Part shown: piece by piece, positions 49,014 through 57,109 of the stretch
Position numbering within the stretch: position 1 is the stretch's first letter
How the letters are laid out: each line of letters begins with the position of its first letter
Assembly: GCF_019090165.1 (NCBI RefSeq)
Contig: NZ_JAHRIB010000141.1
Coordinates: 1 to 64,000, forward strand
Direction: 5' to 3'
DNA from: Streptomyces sp. BV286
GTDB taxonomy: Bacteria; Actinomycetota; Actinomycetes; Streptomycetales; Streptomycetaceae
Length of the DNA: 64,000 nt
The notes under the pieces: generated by a model
Database searches by the model: none
What the model was told of the DNA's origin: nothing
What the model saw: only the letters and a program-made list of their open reading frames with translations
Made by a program: the position numbers and the translations under genes

Positions 49014-50830
49014 ACCGCCCGATACCGCTGCGCAAGAGACTCCTCGTACGCCTGTTGATCACGTCCGTGCTGATCGCCATCTGCTCCGTGGCGGCCACGG
49101 CCTGGCTGGCCGTCGAGACCACGACCCGGGCGATCCAGGAGGAGCAGGGGCAGGTACTGGCCGAGGACATGGACATCCTCCGGCAGCTGAGCGGGTACGC
49201 GGCCACCCACCGCGACTGGACAGGCGTCGAGGAGACCCTGCGCGCCCTGTCGGACAAGACCGGTCGGCGCATCGCCCTGACGACCCCGGACCGCACCCCG
49301 ATCGCGGACTCCACGAAACGCGGCACGACCCTGCCGCCCCGGGCCGCCGCCACGGTCGACCCGCTGCACACCGACACCTTCACCGAGCCGGGCGCGCAGC
49401 TCACCGGCATCGATCCGCGCGCGGTGGGCCCCTACCGGCTCACGCCCACGGAGCGCGAGCGCGTGACACTGCTGGCCCAGAAGCGGCGGCAGTGCTTCGC
49501 GAACAACGGCGTCGAGACCCACATCACGCGTCTGCCCAGCGGCCGTTCCGTCCTCACCGACGAGGACGGGACGATCGACGGGGGCCAGGTGCCGACCCCC
49601 TGCGCGGACGGCCTGCTCAACACCCCGACCCCGACGGAGGAGAAGGCCCTGGCCGAGCTGACGACGAACGCCGGGAAGTGCCTCGACCGCACCGACGTGA
49701 AGCTCACCGCGCCCCTCGCCGTCACTGTCGCCTTCAAGGACCGCTCCATGCTGGCCCGTTACCTCGTGCAGAAAAATCCGACGGTCCGTGACAGCACCCC
49801 CGAGCAGGTCGAGAAGGTAGAGGAGTGCGTCGACCGGGCACGCCGTCAGCAACTGGAACCGTATGTCGCCCCGGCGGCCGAACTGTTCCTGGGCCACGGC
49901 GACAGCGCCGTCCCGCACTTCGACATGTCGACCGCCAACAAGGCCAAGGTCACGGGCGTCGCCGGTCTCGTCCTCGCCCTCACGGTGGCCGTGACCGCCC
50001 TGGTCGCCACGCGTCTGGTGCGGCCCCTGCGCGCGCTGACGCACGCCGCCCAGCAGCCGCCCGAGCAGCATGTACGCGTTCCCGTGACCACCCAGGACGA
50101 GACGGGCATCCTGGCGGTCGCGTTCAACGACCTCACCGAGCGCCGGGAACGCATGGAGGCACAGCGCAAGGCGATGGTCGCCGACATCGCCCACGAACTG
50201 CGCACCCCTCTCACCAACATCCGCGGCTGGCTCGAGGTGACCCGCGACGGCGTGGTCGACCCGGAACCGGAACTGCTCGCGTCCCTGCACGAGGAGGCGC
50301 TGGTCCTCCAGCGGGTCATCGACGACCTCCAGGACCTCGCGGCGGCCGACGCGGGCACCCTCGCACTGCACCGCGAACCGGTCCGCGCCGACGAACTGCT
50401 CGAACAGGTCGTCGCGGCACACAGCGTCGCCGCCGAGGCCGCCGGAGTCGGCCTGCGCACGGCCGTGGACGGCACCCCCTGGCTCGACGCCGACCCGCTC
50501 CGGATGCGCCAGGCCCTCGGCAACCTGGTGTCCAACGCGATCCGCCACACGCCCGCCGACGGCACCGTCACCCTCTCCGCCGGACGCCACGGCGACGAGG
50601 TGCGCTTCCAGGTGGCCGACACGGGCAGCGGCATCGCCGCGGGGGACCTGCCCAGCGTCTTCGACCGGTTCTGGCGGGCGGAGAAGTCCCGCAGCAGGCG
50701 CACCGGAGGCAGCGGCCTGGGCCTGTCCATCGTGCGCCAGCTCGTCACCGCCCACGGCGGTACGGTCACGGTGACCAGCGAGGTCGGAGCCGGTTCGGTC
50801 TTCACCCTGCGCATCCCCGACGCCCGGTGA
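49010..50830 (+). CDS. sensor histidine kinase with Cys-rich extracellular domain
   Basis: The 606-residue protein has TM1 (about 10-35), a 280-residue extracellular sensor, TM2 (315-337), a HAMP domain (338-390), His395 in ADIAHELRTPLTNIRG, and a HATPase with NLVSNAIRHTPADGTV and GGSGLGLSIVRQLV. The sensor contains exactly four Cys (162, 198, 224, 273), enough for two disulfides, within a region that has no recognised fold. GTG 49010 overlaps the regulator stop, so the pair is translationally coupled. The stimulus is unknown but could be redox or an envelope ligand. Confidence 0.93.
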   Translation: MNRPIPLRKRLLVRLLITSVLIAICSVAATAWLAVETTTRAIQEEQGQVLAEDMDILRQLSGYAATHRDWTGVEETLRALSDKTGRRIALTTPDRTPIADSTKRGTTLPPRAAATVDPLHTDTFTEPGAQLTGIDPRAVGPYRLTPTERERVTLLAQKRRQCFANNGVETHITRLPSGRSVLTDEDGTIDGGQVPTPCADGLLNTPTPTEEKALAELTTNAGKCLDRTDVKLTAPLAVTVAFKDRSMLARYLVQKNPTVRDSTPEQVEKVEECVDRARRQQLEPYVAPAAELFLGHGDSAVPHFDMSTANKAKVTGVAGLVLALTVAVTALVATRLVRPLRALTHAAQQPPEQHVRVPVTTQDETGILAVAFNDLTERRERMEAQRKAMVADIAHELRTPLTNIRGWLEVTRDGVVDPEPELLASLHEEALVLQRVIDDLQDLAAADAGTLALHREPVRADELLEQVVAAHSVAAEAAGVGLRTAVDGTPWLDADPLRMRQALGNLVSNAIRHTPADGTVTLSAGRHGDEVRFQVADTGSGIAAGDLPSVFDRFWRAEKSRSRRTGGSGLGLSIVRQLVTAHGGTVTVTSEVGAGSVFTLRIPDAR

Positions 50831-50913
50831 GTGGTGGCCGGGATACCAGGATCCGCGTTCCTGCTTCCAGGAGAGATCTGGTTGCTCCGGCGTCCCCGGC
50901 GCAGTGTGGACCC

Positions 50914-51093
50914 ATGGACAGCACCCAGCAGCCGGAGGTCAGGATCCGTGTCACGCCTCTGCGTCGCCTCATCGGGGGCACGTACGTGCCGCGCGGCAGC
51001 CGAGCGGTCTCCGCCCACGGCGACGAGGACCTGTGCACACGGAGTCGGGAGCGGCCCGCCCGGACGGGTGGTTCGCGCGCGGCGCACGGCTGA
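50914..51093 (+). CDS. possible small basic protein (59 aa)
   Basis: A 59-residue frame starts at ATG 50914, 83 bp after the kinase, and ends at TGA 51091-51093, 51 bp before a strong terminator. The product is Arg-rich (MDSTQQPEVRIRVTPLRR, then YVPRGSRAVSAHGDEDL). It has no recognised domain. The placement between the kinase and a terminator makes a third gene possible, but a random frame in GC-rich DNA cannot be excluded. No strong ribosome site is visible. Confidence 0.3.
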   Translation: MDSTQQPEVRIRVTPLRRLIGGTYVPRGSRAVSAHGDEDLCTRSRERPARTGGSRAAHG

Positions 51094-51144
51094 CCCGCGG
51101 GACACCGGCGCGGCACGTGCGACCGAGCCCGGCGCACACGAACC

Positions 51145-51188
51145 GACGGCGGCCGTCCGACACCCACGGGTGTCGGACGGCCGCCGTC
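51145..51188. terminator. strong terminator after two-component system
   Basis: Perfect 21-bp arms (GACGGCGGCCGTCCGACACCC and its reverse complement) enclose a 2-nt loop. It lies 315 bp past the kinase stop. On the other strand it also lies beyond the end of the repeat-rich membrane protein gene (51260), so it may serve both. Confidence 0.9.
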
Positions 51189-51259
51189 GTCCCATGCGAG
51201 GCAATCTCTGCGGGTTCGCCCCGGCTGCCCCGTGAGGGGCCCGGCCTCGTCGCGGTGGG

Positions 51260-52657
51260 TCAGCCCGCCGCTCGGTCCGAGCCGGCCAACTGCCGTACGT
51301 CGGGGCGCGGTCGGGGCCGGTCCGAGGCCAGGAGCGCGATCAGCGCCGTCAGGGCCGCCAGCGCGGCGAGCACGGCCGCGAGACCGGCGAGCCACGGTGG
51401 TGCGAGCGTCAGATCCAGGGCCCGGGACAGTCCGGACGACCGGACCCGGCCTTCCAGGAGCTGGGCGACGGCGAGTGCCGCGGGCACCAGGATCCCCAGG
51501 ACGAGCACCGGAAGCGTGCTTCGGCGGAGCAGGGCCAGACCCACCAGGACGCACAGACCCGCGGCGCCGAGGGCGAACCCGTACGAGGTGATCGAGGCAC
51601 CGTCCCGCTGCGGCGGGAAGTGGGCCGCACCGCACACCAGGAGCGCCAGCATCGCGACCCAGCGCGGCCAGGCGGGGGAGTCGCCGTTCCTGGCCGTCCG
51701 GCCACGGCGGGTCCGGGGCGCACCACCGATGGCGACCGGGCCGGCCGCGGCGAGGAGCGGGTCCCCGGCAGGCGGCCTGCTGGTGGACGAGGCCGCACGC
51801 TTCGCGCCGGGAGCCGGTTCCGCCCGCTCCTGCGCCGCCGACTCCGCCCGCTGCCGCTCCTCGCGTACGTCCTGCTGCTGGGCCATGCGGCCGATCAGCT
51901 CGACGAGTTCCTCGACCGGCCGGCTGGTGGCGGCCGCCCGCACCGCGGCCTCACCGCAGTGGGGCTCCAGCGGAGGCCGGTGCAGCAGCGCCATCAGCCG
52001 GGTGACGTCCTCCACGGGCCGGCCCTCGGCGGCCGCGCGGATGGCCTCGTCGGCGCTGTCGGCGTTCCTCGGCGGCCGGGTCAACAGGGCCACCAGCCGC
52101 GTGACGTCCTCCACGGACCGGTCCGTGCCGACCGCCCGCAGCGCGTCGACCGTGGCCCTCGCGTAGGCCGGTGACTGCTCCAGCAACTCGATGAGCTGGA
52201 CCACCTCGTCCAGTGGCCGGTCGGCCACGGCCGCGTGCACCAGTCCGTCGACCGGATCGACGTAGGCGGGGTCGGCGTGGTCGGCCGGCTCGGGGTGCGG
52301 GTCGTCGGCCTCGTCGGCGGGATGGGCGTACCGGTGGTCGGCCTCGTCGGGACCGGCGTAGCGGTGGTCGGTCTCGTCGGCGGGGTCCGGGTACGCGTGG
52401 TCGGGCTCTTCGGCCGGGTCCGGGTACGGGTGGTCGGCCTCGTCGGCCGGTTCGCGGTACCGGTCACCGGTCTCGTCGGCCGGTTCGGCGTACTGGTGGT
52501 CGACCGTGTCGGCGTATCGCTGATCAGCCCTGTTCGTCGCCTCGTCCGGCGCCGCGTGCCAGGGGGCGGCGACCGGTGGTGGGGGTATGGGGGCTTCGAC
52601 CACGCTCTCAGGGGATATGCCAGGTCGATCGGAGTCGAAAGGCGAACGGGTTGTCAT
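51260..52657 (-). CDS. hypothetical membrane protein with acidic and helical repeats
   Basis: The 465-residue protein has eight acidic Asp/Tyr/Pro-rich 11-residue repeats (49-135, consensus ADEADHRYPDP), four helical repeats (about 140-260; RSVEDVTRLVALLTRPP and RPVEDVTRLMALLHRPP are the clearest), a basic linker and about four membrane helices (330-450). No enzyme motif is visible. It probably sits in the membrane with a large cytoplasmic N-terminus, or a secreted one. ATG 52657. Repeat structure suggests protein-protein contact. Unknown function. Confidence 0.7.
   Translation of the reverse strand: MTTRSPFDSDRPGISPESVVEAPIPPPPVAAPWHAAPDEATNRADQRYADTVDHQYAEPADETGDRYREPADEADHPYPDPAEEPDHAYPDPADETDHRYAGPDEADHRYAHPADEADDPHPEPADHADPAYVDPVDGLVHAAVADRPLDEVVQLIELLEQSPAYARATVDALRAVGTDRSVEDVTRLVALLTRPPRNADSADEAIRAAAEGRPVEDVTRLMALLHRPPLEPHCGEAAVRAAATSRPVEELVELIGRMAQQQDVREERQRAESAAQERAEPAPGAKRAASSTSRPPAGDPLLAAAGPVAIGGAPRTRRGRTARNGDSPAWPRWVAMLALLVCGAAHFPPQRDGASITSYGFALGAAGLCVLVGLALLRRSTLPVLVLGILVPAALAVAQLLEGRVRSSGLSRALDLTLAPPWLAGLAAVLAALAALTALIALLASDRPRPRPDVRQLAGSDRAAG
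52253..52513 (-). repeat. eight 33-bp coding repeats in the membrane-protein gene
   Basis: Eight imperfect units of 33 bp (one is 30) encode ADETGDRYREP, ADEADHPYPDP, AEEPDHAYPDP and relatives, residues 49-135. They are rich in Asp, Glu, Tyr and Pro. The regular length implies expansion by duplication. Confidence 0.85.
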
Positions 52658-52807
52658 ACTCGGCTCCCTACCAGGGGTGCAGTCGCTGTCGTGACCCGGA
52701 CGTGCGGCCCGAGAGTTGCTGTTCGACCTTTCTAAGCGCCCGCGCGAAAGGCCGCCAACGGGACGAGGCACACGTGTGACGCGGACGGAACCGGCCAGGT
52801 CACGGCC

Positions 52808-53377
52808 TCAGCGGTCGGGCGTCCCGTACAGCCACAGCCGCAGCAGACGACTGAGCCCCGGCATGATCACGTACGTCAGGAGGGGAAGCAGCACGACCGG
52901 GAAGACGGCGGCACGCAACGGCAGCGGCCACGAGGCCGTTCCGGGCGCCGCCAGCCACTGGACGAGGAACGTCAGCGGGTAGGCGCCCACGAAGGTGGTC
53001 AGGACCATCTTCCAGCGCGGCGGGGCCTGCACGGTCGTGCCGGGCAGACGGAACCAGCTCTCCATCCCGGTGGTCGACTGCCGTTCGTCACGTACCTCGG
53101 TGGCGATGCCCTCGATCCGCGCGTGCCACCGCGCCCGCTCGGGCGAGGTCAGCCAGGCGGCGAGGCGCTGCGGATCGGCGAAGCGGAGCACCGCGTGGAA
53201 CCGGTGCCCGGGCTCCGGGCGCAGCCACGAGATCCCCTGGCTGCCGGGGAACCGCGAGACGCAGTCGGCGACGCCCCGGGTCCACTCCTCGAATTCGGCC
53301 TCCCGGCCCGGGCGTACCTGCCAGGTGAAGACCGTGGTGACGGGTTCGGCGCATGGTGCCTGTGTCGTGGTGCTCAT
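52808..53377 (-). CDS. antibiotic-biosynthesis monooxygenase-like membrane protein
   Basis: The 189-residue protein has an ABM-type ferredoxin-like domain (about 15-100: TTVFTWQVRPGREAEFEEWT, GSQGISWLRPEPGHRFHAVL) and two C-terminal membrane helices (about 127-175). ABM domains oxidise or bind small substrates without a cofactor, but this two-helix extended type is of unknown function. ATG 53377 taken; longer starts exist at 53395 and 53401 with no better ribosome site. Monocistronic. Confidence 0.75.
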   Translation of the reverse strand: MSTTTQAPCAEPVTTVFTWQVRPGREAEFEEWTRGVADCVSRFPGSQGISWLRPEPGHRFHAVLRFADPQRLAAWLTSPERARWHARIEGIATEVRDERQSTTGMESWFRLPGTTVQAPPRWKMVLTTFVGAYPLTFLVQWLAAPGTASWPLPLRAAVFPVVLLPLLTYVIMPGLSRLLRLWLYGTPDR

Positions 53378-53437
53378 GGCCGCGACGGGTTCCATGCGCA
53401 CCGCGAGTCATGCAGGACAAGGACGCGCGAAGGCGGT

Positions 53438-53659
53438 TCAGCCGTCTGTGTCGTGCGTGCCCGGGGCGACGATCTCGTCCAGCGCCCTGCGTACGGCCTC
53501 ATAGGTGTGCCCGCGCAACTCGGCGTCCCGTGAGCCGTCAGGATCGCCGGTCCTGAGCTCTTCGCTGCGCGTCTTCCACGTCCGCTCCTCCTGCCCGGCC
53601 CAGGAGCGGGCCCGCTGGATGCGGCGCAGGAGTTCGTCGGAGTCCACCACGTCGGTCAT
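53438..53659 (-). CDS. small hypothetical protein (73 aa)
   Basis: The 73-residue product is helical and charged: MTDVVDSDELLRRIQRARSW opens it and EAVRRALDEIVAPGTHDTDG ends it. I do not recognise the family. The ATG 53659 gives a compact frame with a normal codon pattern. It lies 60 bp upstream of the ABM-like gene, same strand, and may be co-transcribed. Confidence 0.55.
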   Translation of the reverse strand: MTDVVDSDELLRRIQRARSWAGQEERTWKTRSEELRTGDPDGSRDAELRGHTYEAVRRALDEIVAPGTHDTDG

Positions 53660-53741
53660 GGGGGACGGGTACCCGCGGAACCCGGTTCGACAAGTAGGAA
53701 TTCCGTGTTGTGTCGCAATGCCAGGGGGACGCGCGACACGA

Positions 53742-53785
53742 AGAGGGCCGCCGACCGTCCCGAAGGGAACGGCCGACGGCCCTCT
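53742..53785. terminator. terminator after secreted-protein gene
   Basis: Outer 9-bp arms AGAGGGCCG and CGGCCCTCT, inner pairing around CCC/GGG, and a GAA loop form a GC hairpin 36 bp past the stop of the secreted-protein gene at 53822. Confidence 0.75.
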
Positions 53786-53821
53786 CACCTGGCTCGACCA
53801 GGGTCCTGTACTTCCGGCGGA

Positions 53822-54376
53822 TCAGGGTGCCGGCAGCGCGGGCAGCTTCGGCAGGCCACCGCCGAGGAGCCCGGTGAGTACCCCGAGCAGGGATGTCAGG
53901 ACCTTCGGCACCGCGGCGACCACCCCGCCCACGTCGAGCGAGGTCAGCGACGAGAGCAGACCACCGAGGGCCGACTGGAGCCCGGCCACCACGTCCGACA
54001 CGGGGTCGGCCGCGGCCGCCGACGGCGCGGCGCGGTCCGTGCCCTGAAGCTCCAGTCGGAGGGAGGCCGCCGCCTCCTCCACGGCCCGGGCGTGCTCGGC
54101 GGCCTCGGCCGCGCCGAGCGGGCTGTTCCCCCGCTCGGTCAGGTCGGTCAGCGCGGTCAGGAGAGGAACGAGAGCGTCACCGTGCTCCGCCTGGGCCGGC
54201 AGGCGCAGGCGCTGCGACGTCAGGTCCGCCGGGGAGAGCGACAGCTCCGCGACGCGGCTGTCCGCCGCACCGGGCTGTGTGTCGACGACGGCAGCGGCCG
54301 AGGCCACCGGGCCGAAGGCGAGCGCGGCGCAGACGAGGGGCGGGAGGAGCAGCCCGCGGGATACCAGGGCGCGCAT
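53822..54376 (-). CDS. small secreted hypothetical protein
   Basis: The 184-residue protein has a signal peptide (about 1-28, LPPLVCAALAFGPVASAAA) and a mature part that is helical and Ala/Leu-rich, ending in a Gly/Leu-rich hydrophobic stretch (about 130-180) that resembles a membrane-associating or self-assembling segment. There is no recognised domain. GAAAGGAACC precedes ATG 54376. Terminated by a strong hairpin. Unknown role; cell-surface location is inferred. Confidence 0.7.
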   Translation of the reverse strand: MRALVSRGLLLPPLVCAALAFGPVASAAAVVDTQPGAADSRVAELSLSPADLTSQRLRLPAQAEHGDALVPLLTALTDLTERGNSPLGAAEAAEHARAVEEAAASLRLELQGTDRAAPSAAAADPVSDVVAGLQSALGGLLSSLTSLDVGGVVAAVPKVLTSLLGVLTGLLGGGLPKLPALPAP

Positions 54377-54576
54377 ACAGGTTCCTTTCCAGAACGGCTG
54401 TCTTTGCGCCCACCGTGGGAAACCCCCCAGCCTGCCGCAACCGGTCACGCAGCGACGACAGGGTCACGAAACTCGGCCACCACCTCTCCGACCAGGGCGT
54501 TTCCATGTCCGGCACGCCCGCTCCCGGCGGGCTGCGGCGTACGGCCGTCGGGGTGCGACAACAGGACGCAAGCGGA

Positions 54577-54789
54577 TCACCTGCCGCTGTCCTCGGCGAG
54601 CGTGTGCGCGACGAGCGCGTTGGCGTGCCCGTGGCCGAGGCCGTGCTCGGTCTTGAGCCAGGTCACCAGCTCCATGTGCTTGGTGAGCGGCGAGGAACGG
54701 ATGAGGTCCTTCCAGTGGGCCACGGGATGGCCGTACTTCTTCTCGATCGAGGGGAAGTAGCTCGCGGGCCCCTTCACGGTCTCGCTCAT
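54577..54789 (-). CDS. DUF4287 protein
   Basis: The 70-residue product matches DUF4287 throughout: YFPSIEKKYGHPVAHWKDLI, KHMELVTWLKTEHGLGHGHA and ANALVAHTLAEDSGR. The family is small, widespread in actinobacteria and has no established function. ATG 54789. It is divergent from the VOC gene. Confidence 0.88.
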   Translation of the reverse strand: MSETVKGPASYFPSIEKKYGHPVAHWKDLIRSSPLTKHMELVTWLKTEHGLGHGHANALVAHTLAEDSGR

Positions 54790-54973
54790 GTCTGTGTCCC
54801 GTCCTCCGGTGCTGCCTGTCAGGTTGTCGCAGTCTTCGACCGGTGCGGGGGCAGAACATCATCGCTTCCCGCGTGTGACCCGCGTCACCGCCCTCTCCGC
54901 TGTCGCCGCGCGCGTCCGCCGACGGCTGGCTAGCGTGAGAGGCACAGCCTTCAAGGACGAGGGAGTCGCAGTC

Positions 54974-55771
54974 ATGGCCGCACGACCTGAGGGAACACCC
55001 TGCTGGGCCGACGCGATGTTCGGCGATGTCGAGGGAGCCAAGCGCTTCTACGGTGAGGTGCTGGGCTGGACGTTCGGCGAGTCGTCGTCGGAGTTCGGGA
55101 ACTACACGCAGGCCTACGCGAACGGGAAGGCCGTCGCTGCCGTCGTGCCGCCGATGCCCGGCGCGGAGGGCCAGTCGGCCTGGTGTCTGTACCTCGCCTC
55201 GCCGGACGCCGCCGCCACCGCGGGGAAGATCCGCGACAACGGCGGCCGGGTACTGATGGAACCGATGCAGGTCGGCGACTTCGGCACCATGGTGCTGGCC
55301 CAGGAGCCGAGCGGCGCCGTCTTCGGCGTATGGCAGGCGGGCGTCCACGAGGGCTTCGAGGCGACGGCCGTCCCGGGCGCGTACTGCTGGGCGGAGGTCT
55401 TCACCAGGGAGCCCGAGAAGGCGGATGCCTTCTTCTCGGCGGTCTTTCCCTACCGTGTCCGGCAACTCCTCCATGAGGACATGGACTTCAGGCTCTTCGA
55501 CCTGGGCGAGGAGACGGTCCTGGGCCGGATGGAGATGACCGACGACTTCCCGCCCGAGGTCCCGTCCTACGTCAACGTCTACTTCACGGTCGACGACTGC
55601 GACGCGGCCGTCGCGAAGGCGACCGAGCACGGCGGCGTGCTGCGGTTCGGCCCGATGAGCAGTCCGTTCGGCCGCTTCGCGGCGCTGAGCGACCCACAGG
55701 GCGCCTTGTTCTCCGTGATCGACGTCTCCACGACCGAGGGCGAGATGCCGGAGATCTCCGACGTGTCCTGA
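54974..55771 (+). CDS. VOC-family protein with two domains
   Basis: The 265-residue protein holds two glyoxalase/bleomycin-resistance-type (VOC) domains: PCWADAMFGDVEGAKRFYGE opens the first (about 8-125), AYCWAEVFTREPEKADAFFS the second (about 137-260). The metal-binding positions are partly replaced, so it may be a binding protein rather than an enzyme. Similar two-domain VOC proteins are common in Streptomyces. GAGGGAG precedes ATG 54974. Confidence 0.87.
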   Translation: MAARPEGTPCWADAMFGDVEGAKRFYGEVLGWTFGESSSEFGNYTQAYANGKAVAAVVPPMPGAEGQSAWCLYLASPDAAATAGKIRDNGGRVLMEPMQVGDFGTMVLAQEPSGAVFGVWQAGVHEGFEATAVPGAYCWAEVFTREPEKADAFFSAVFPYRVRQLLHEDMDFRLFDLGEETVLGRMEMTDDFPPEVPSYVNVYFTVDDCDAAVAKATEHGGVLRFGPMSSPFGRFAALSDPQGALFSVIDVSTTEGEMPEISDVS

Positions 55772-55798
55772 CCGGCAGGTCCGCCGGGGCGGCCGGGG

Positions 55799-56608
55799 TT
55801 ACGGCTTGCGGCCCACCGCGCCATAGGCGTCCACCACCGAGCCGGGGGAGTCCGGGCGCCAGCGGGTGACCTGGGCGACGCCGGGTTCGACCAGATCCAG
55901 CCCTTCGAAGAAGCCGGCGATCTCCTCGATGCTCCGCACGTGGTACGGGACGGCTCCGCTGGAGTTGTACGCCTCCGAGGCGGCGATCATGCCTTCGCTG
56001 GTGGCCGTGCTGTCGCTGATCACCAGGCAACTGCCGGACGGCAGGCCGGACATGAGATGGGCGACCAGTTTCCGGGCCTCGTCGTAGTCGGCGACATGGC
56101 CGAGGGTGTTGAGGATCATCAGGGCGACGGGCCGGGACAGGTCGAGCGTGTGAGCCGCCGCTTCCAGGATCGCCGCGGGCTTGTAGAGATCGGCGTCGAT
56201 GTACGCCGTCCGGCCCTCGGGCGTACTGGTGAGCAGGGCGCGGGCGTGCGCGAGCACCATCGGGTCGTTGTCCACGTACACGATCCGCGCGTCCGGGGCC
56301 ACCCGCTGGGCGACCTCGTGGGTGTTGTCGGCGGTCGGCAGCCCCGTGCCGACGTCGAGGAACTGCCGGATGCCCTGTTCGAGGGCGAGGTGCCGGACCG
56401 CGCGTCCGAGGAACTGACGGCTCGTGCGTGCCACATCGGCCAGGCCGGGGAAGATCTCCTTGATGTGGTCCCCGATCTCCCGGTCCACCTCGTAGTGGTC
56501 CTTGCCGCCCACGAAGTAGTTCCAAAAACGCGCGGAGTGCGGCTTGTCCGTGTCGATCCGGGCCCGTATCTCGGCAGCGGCGGCGAGCTGGGGTTCCTGG
56601 TCGGTCAC
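55799..56608 (-). CDS. S-adenosyl methyltransferase, DUF574 type (paralogue 2)
   Basis: The 269-residue protein mirrors the DUF574 gene at 29544: KPHSARFWNYFVGGKDHYEV (22-41), FLDVGTGLPT (83-92), IVYVDNDPMVLAHA and the same C-terminus VDAYGAVGRKP. GTG 56608 follows GGAGGCAC. The two copies are the same length and clearly paralogous, consistent with the expansion of this family in Streptomyces. Target unknown. Confidence 0.88.
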   Translation of the reverse strand: MTDQEPQLAAAAEIRARIDTDKPHSARFWNYFVGGKDHYEVDREIGDHIKEIFPGLADVARTSRQFLGRAVRHLALEQGIRQFLDVGTGLPTADNTHEVAQRVAPDARIVYVDNDPMVLAHARALLTSTPEGRTAYIDADLYKPAAILEAAAHTLDLSRPVALMILNTLGHVADYDEARKLVAHLMSGLPSGSCLVISDSTATSEGMIAASEAYNSSGAVPYHVRSIEEIAGFFEGLDLVEPGVAQVTRWRPDSPGSVVDAYGAVGRKP

Positions 56609-56779
56609 GGGAGTGCCTCCTGGCTGTCGACTGTCGGCCGTAGCCCGCCAACCTAGTCGAACAGTCCGTCCGGTTGCCGGTGTACCGGCAGGTCAACAGG
56701 GGTGCACCGGACGGGTTTCGGCCACACTGGGATACGCTCGAACTCCTGATCGGCAGTGGGTGTGCAAGGAGGAGGACAC

Positions 56780-57088
56780 ATGGCGGTGGAGGTGAGCGAC
56801 GCGCCCGAGGCGCGGCGCTACGAGGCCCGGCTCGACGGAGCGTCCGCGGTCGCCGGTTTCGCCGACTACATCCGGACGACGGAACTCATCGCGTTCGTCC
56901 ACACCGAGGTGAGCCCCGAGTGCGAGGGCAAGGGGGTCGGTTCCGCGCTGGTCCGGACCTCCCTCGACGAGGCGCGCGCCGCCGGCCTGAGGGTGCTGGC
57001 CACCTGCCCCTTCTACGCGGGCTGGATCGCCCGGCACCCCGAGTACGGCGATCTGCTGTACCAGGCCCGCAGCCGCGTCAGCGACTGA
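56780..57088 (+). CDS. GNAT-family acetyltransferase (YidJ/DUF-like, short)
   Basis: The 102-residue protein belongs to the short N-acetyltransferase group: RYEARLDGASAVAGFADYIR, FVHTEVSPECEGKGVGSALV (cofactor loop) and LRVLATCPFYAGWIARHPEY, with the CPFY motif specific to this subgroup. AAGGAGGAGG precedes ATG 56780. The family often adjoins stress genes; target unknown. Confidence 0.88.
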   Translation: MAVEVSDAPEARRYEARLDGASAVAGFADYIRTTELIAFVHTEVSPECEGKGVGSALVRTSLDEARAAGLRVLATCPFYAGWIARHPEYGDLLYQARSRVSD

Positions 57089-57094
57089 GAGGCG

Positions 57095-57109
57095 GCCCGG
57101 CACCCGGGC
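57095..57109. terminator. short GC hairpin between convergent genes
   Basis: Arms GCCCGG and CCGGGC with a CAC loop lie between the stops of the convergent acetyltransferase (57088) and LLM oxidoreductase (57110) genes. It is short but placed for bidirectional termination. Confidence 0.45.
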
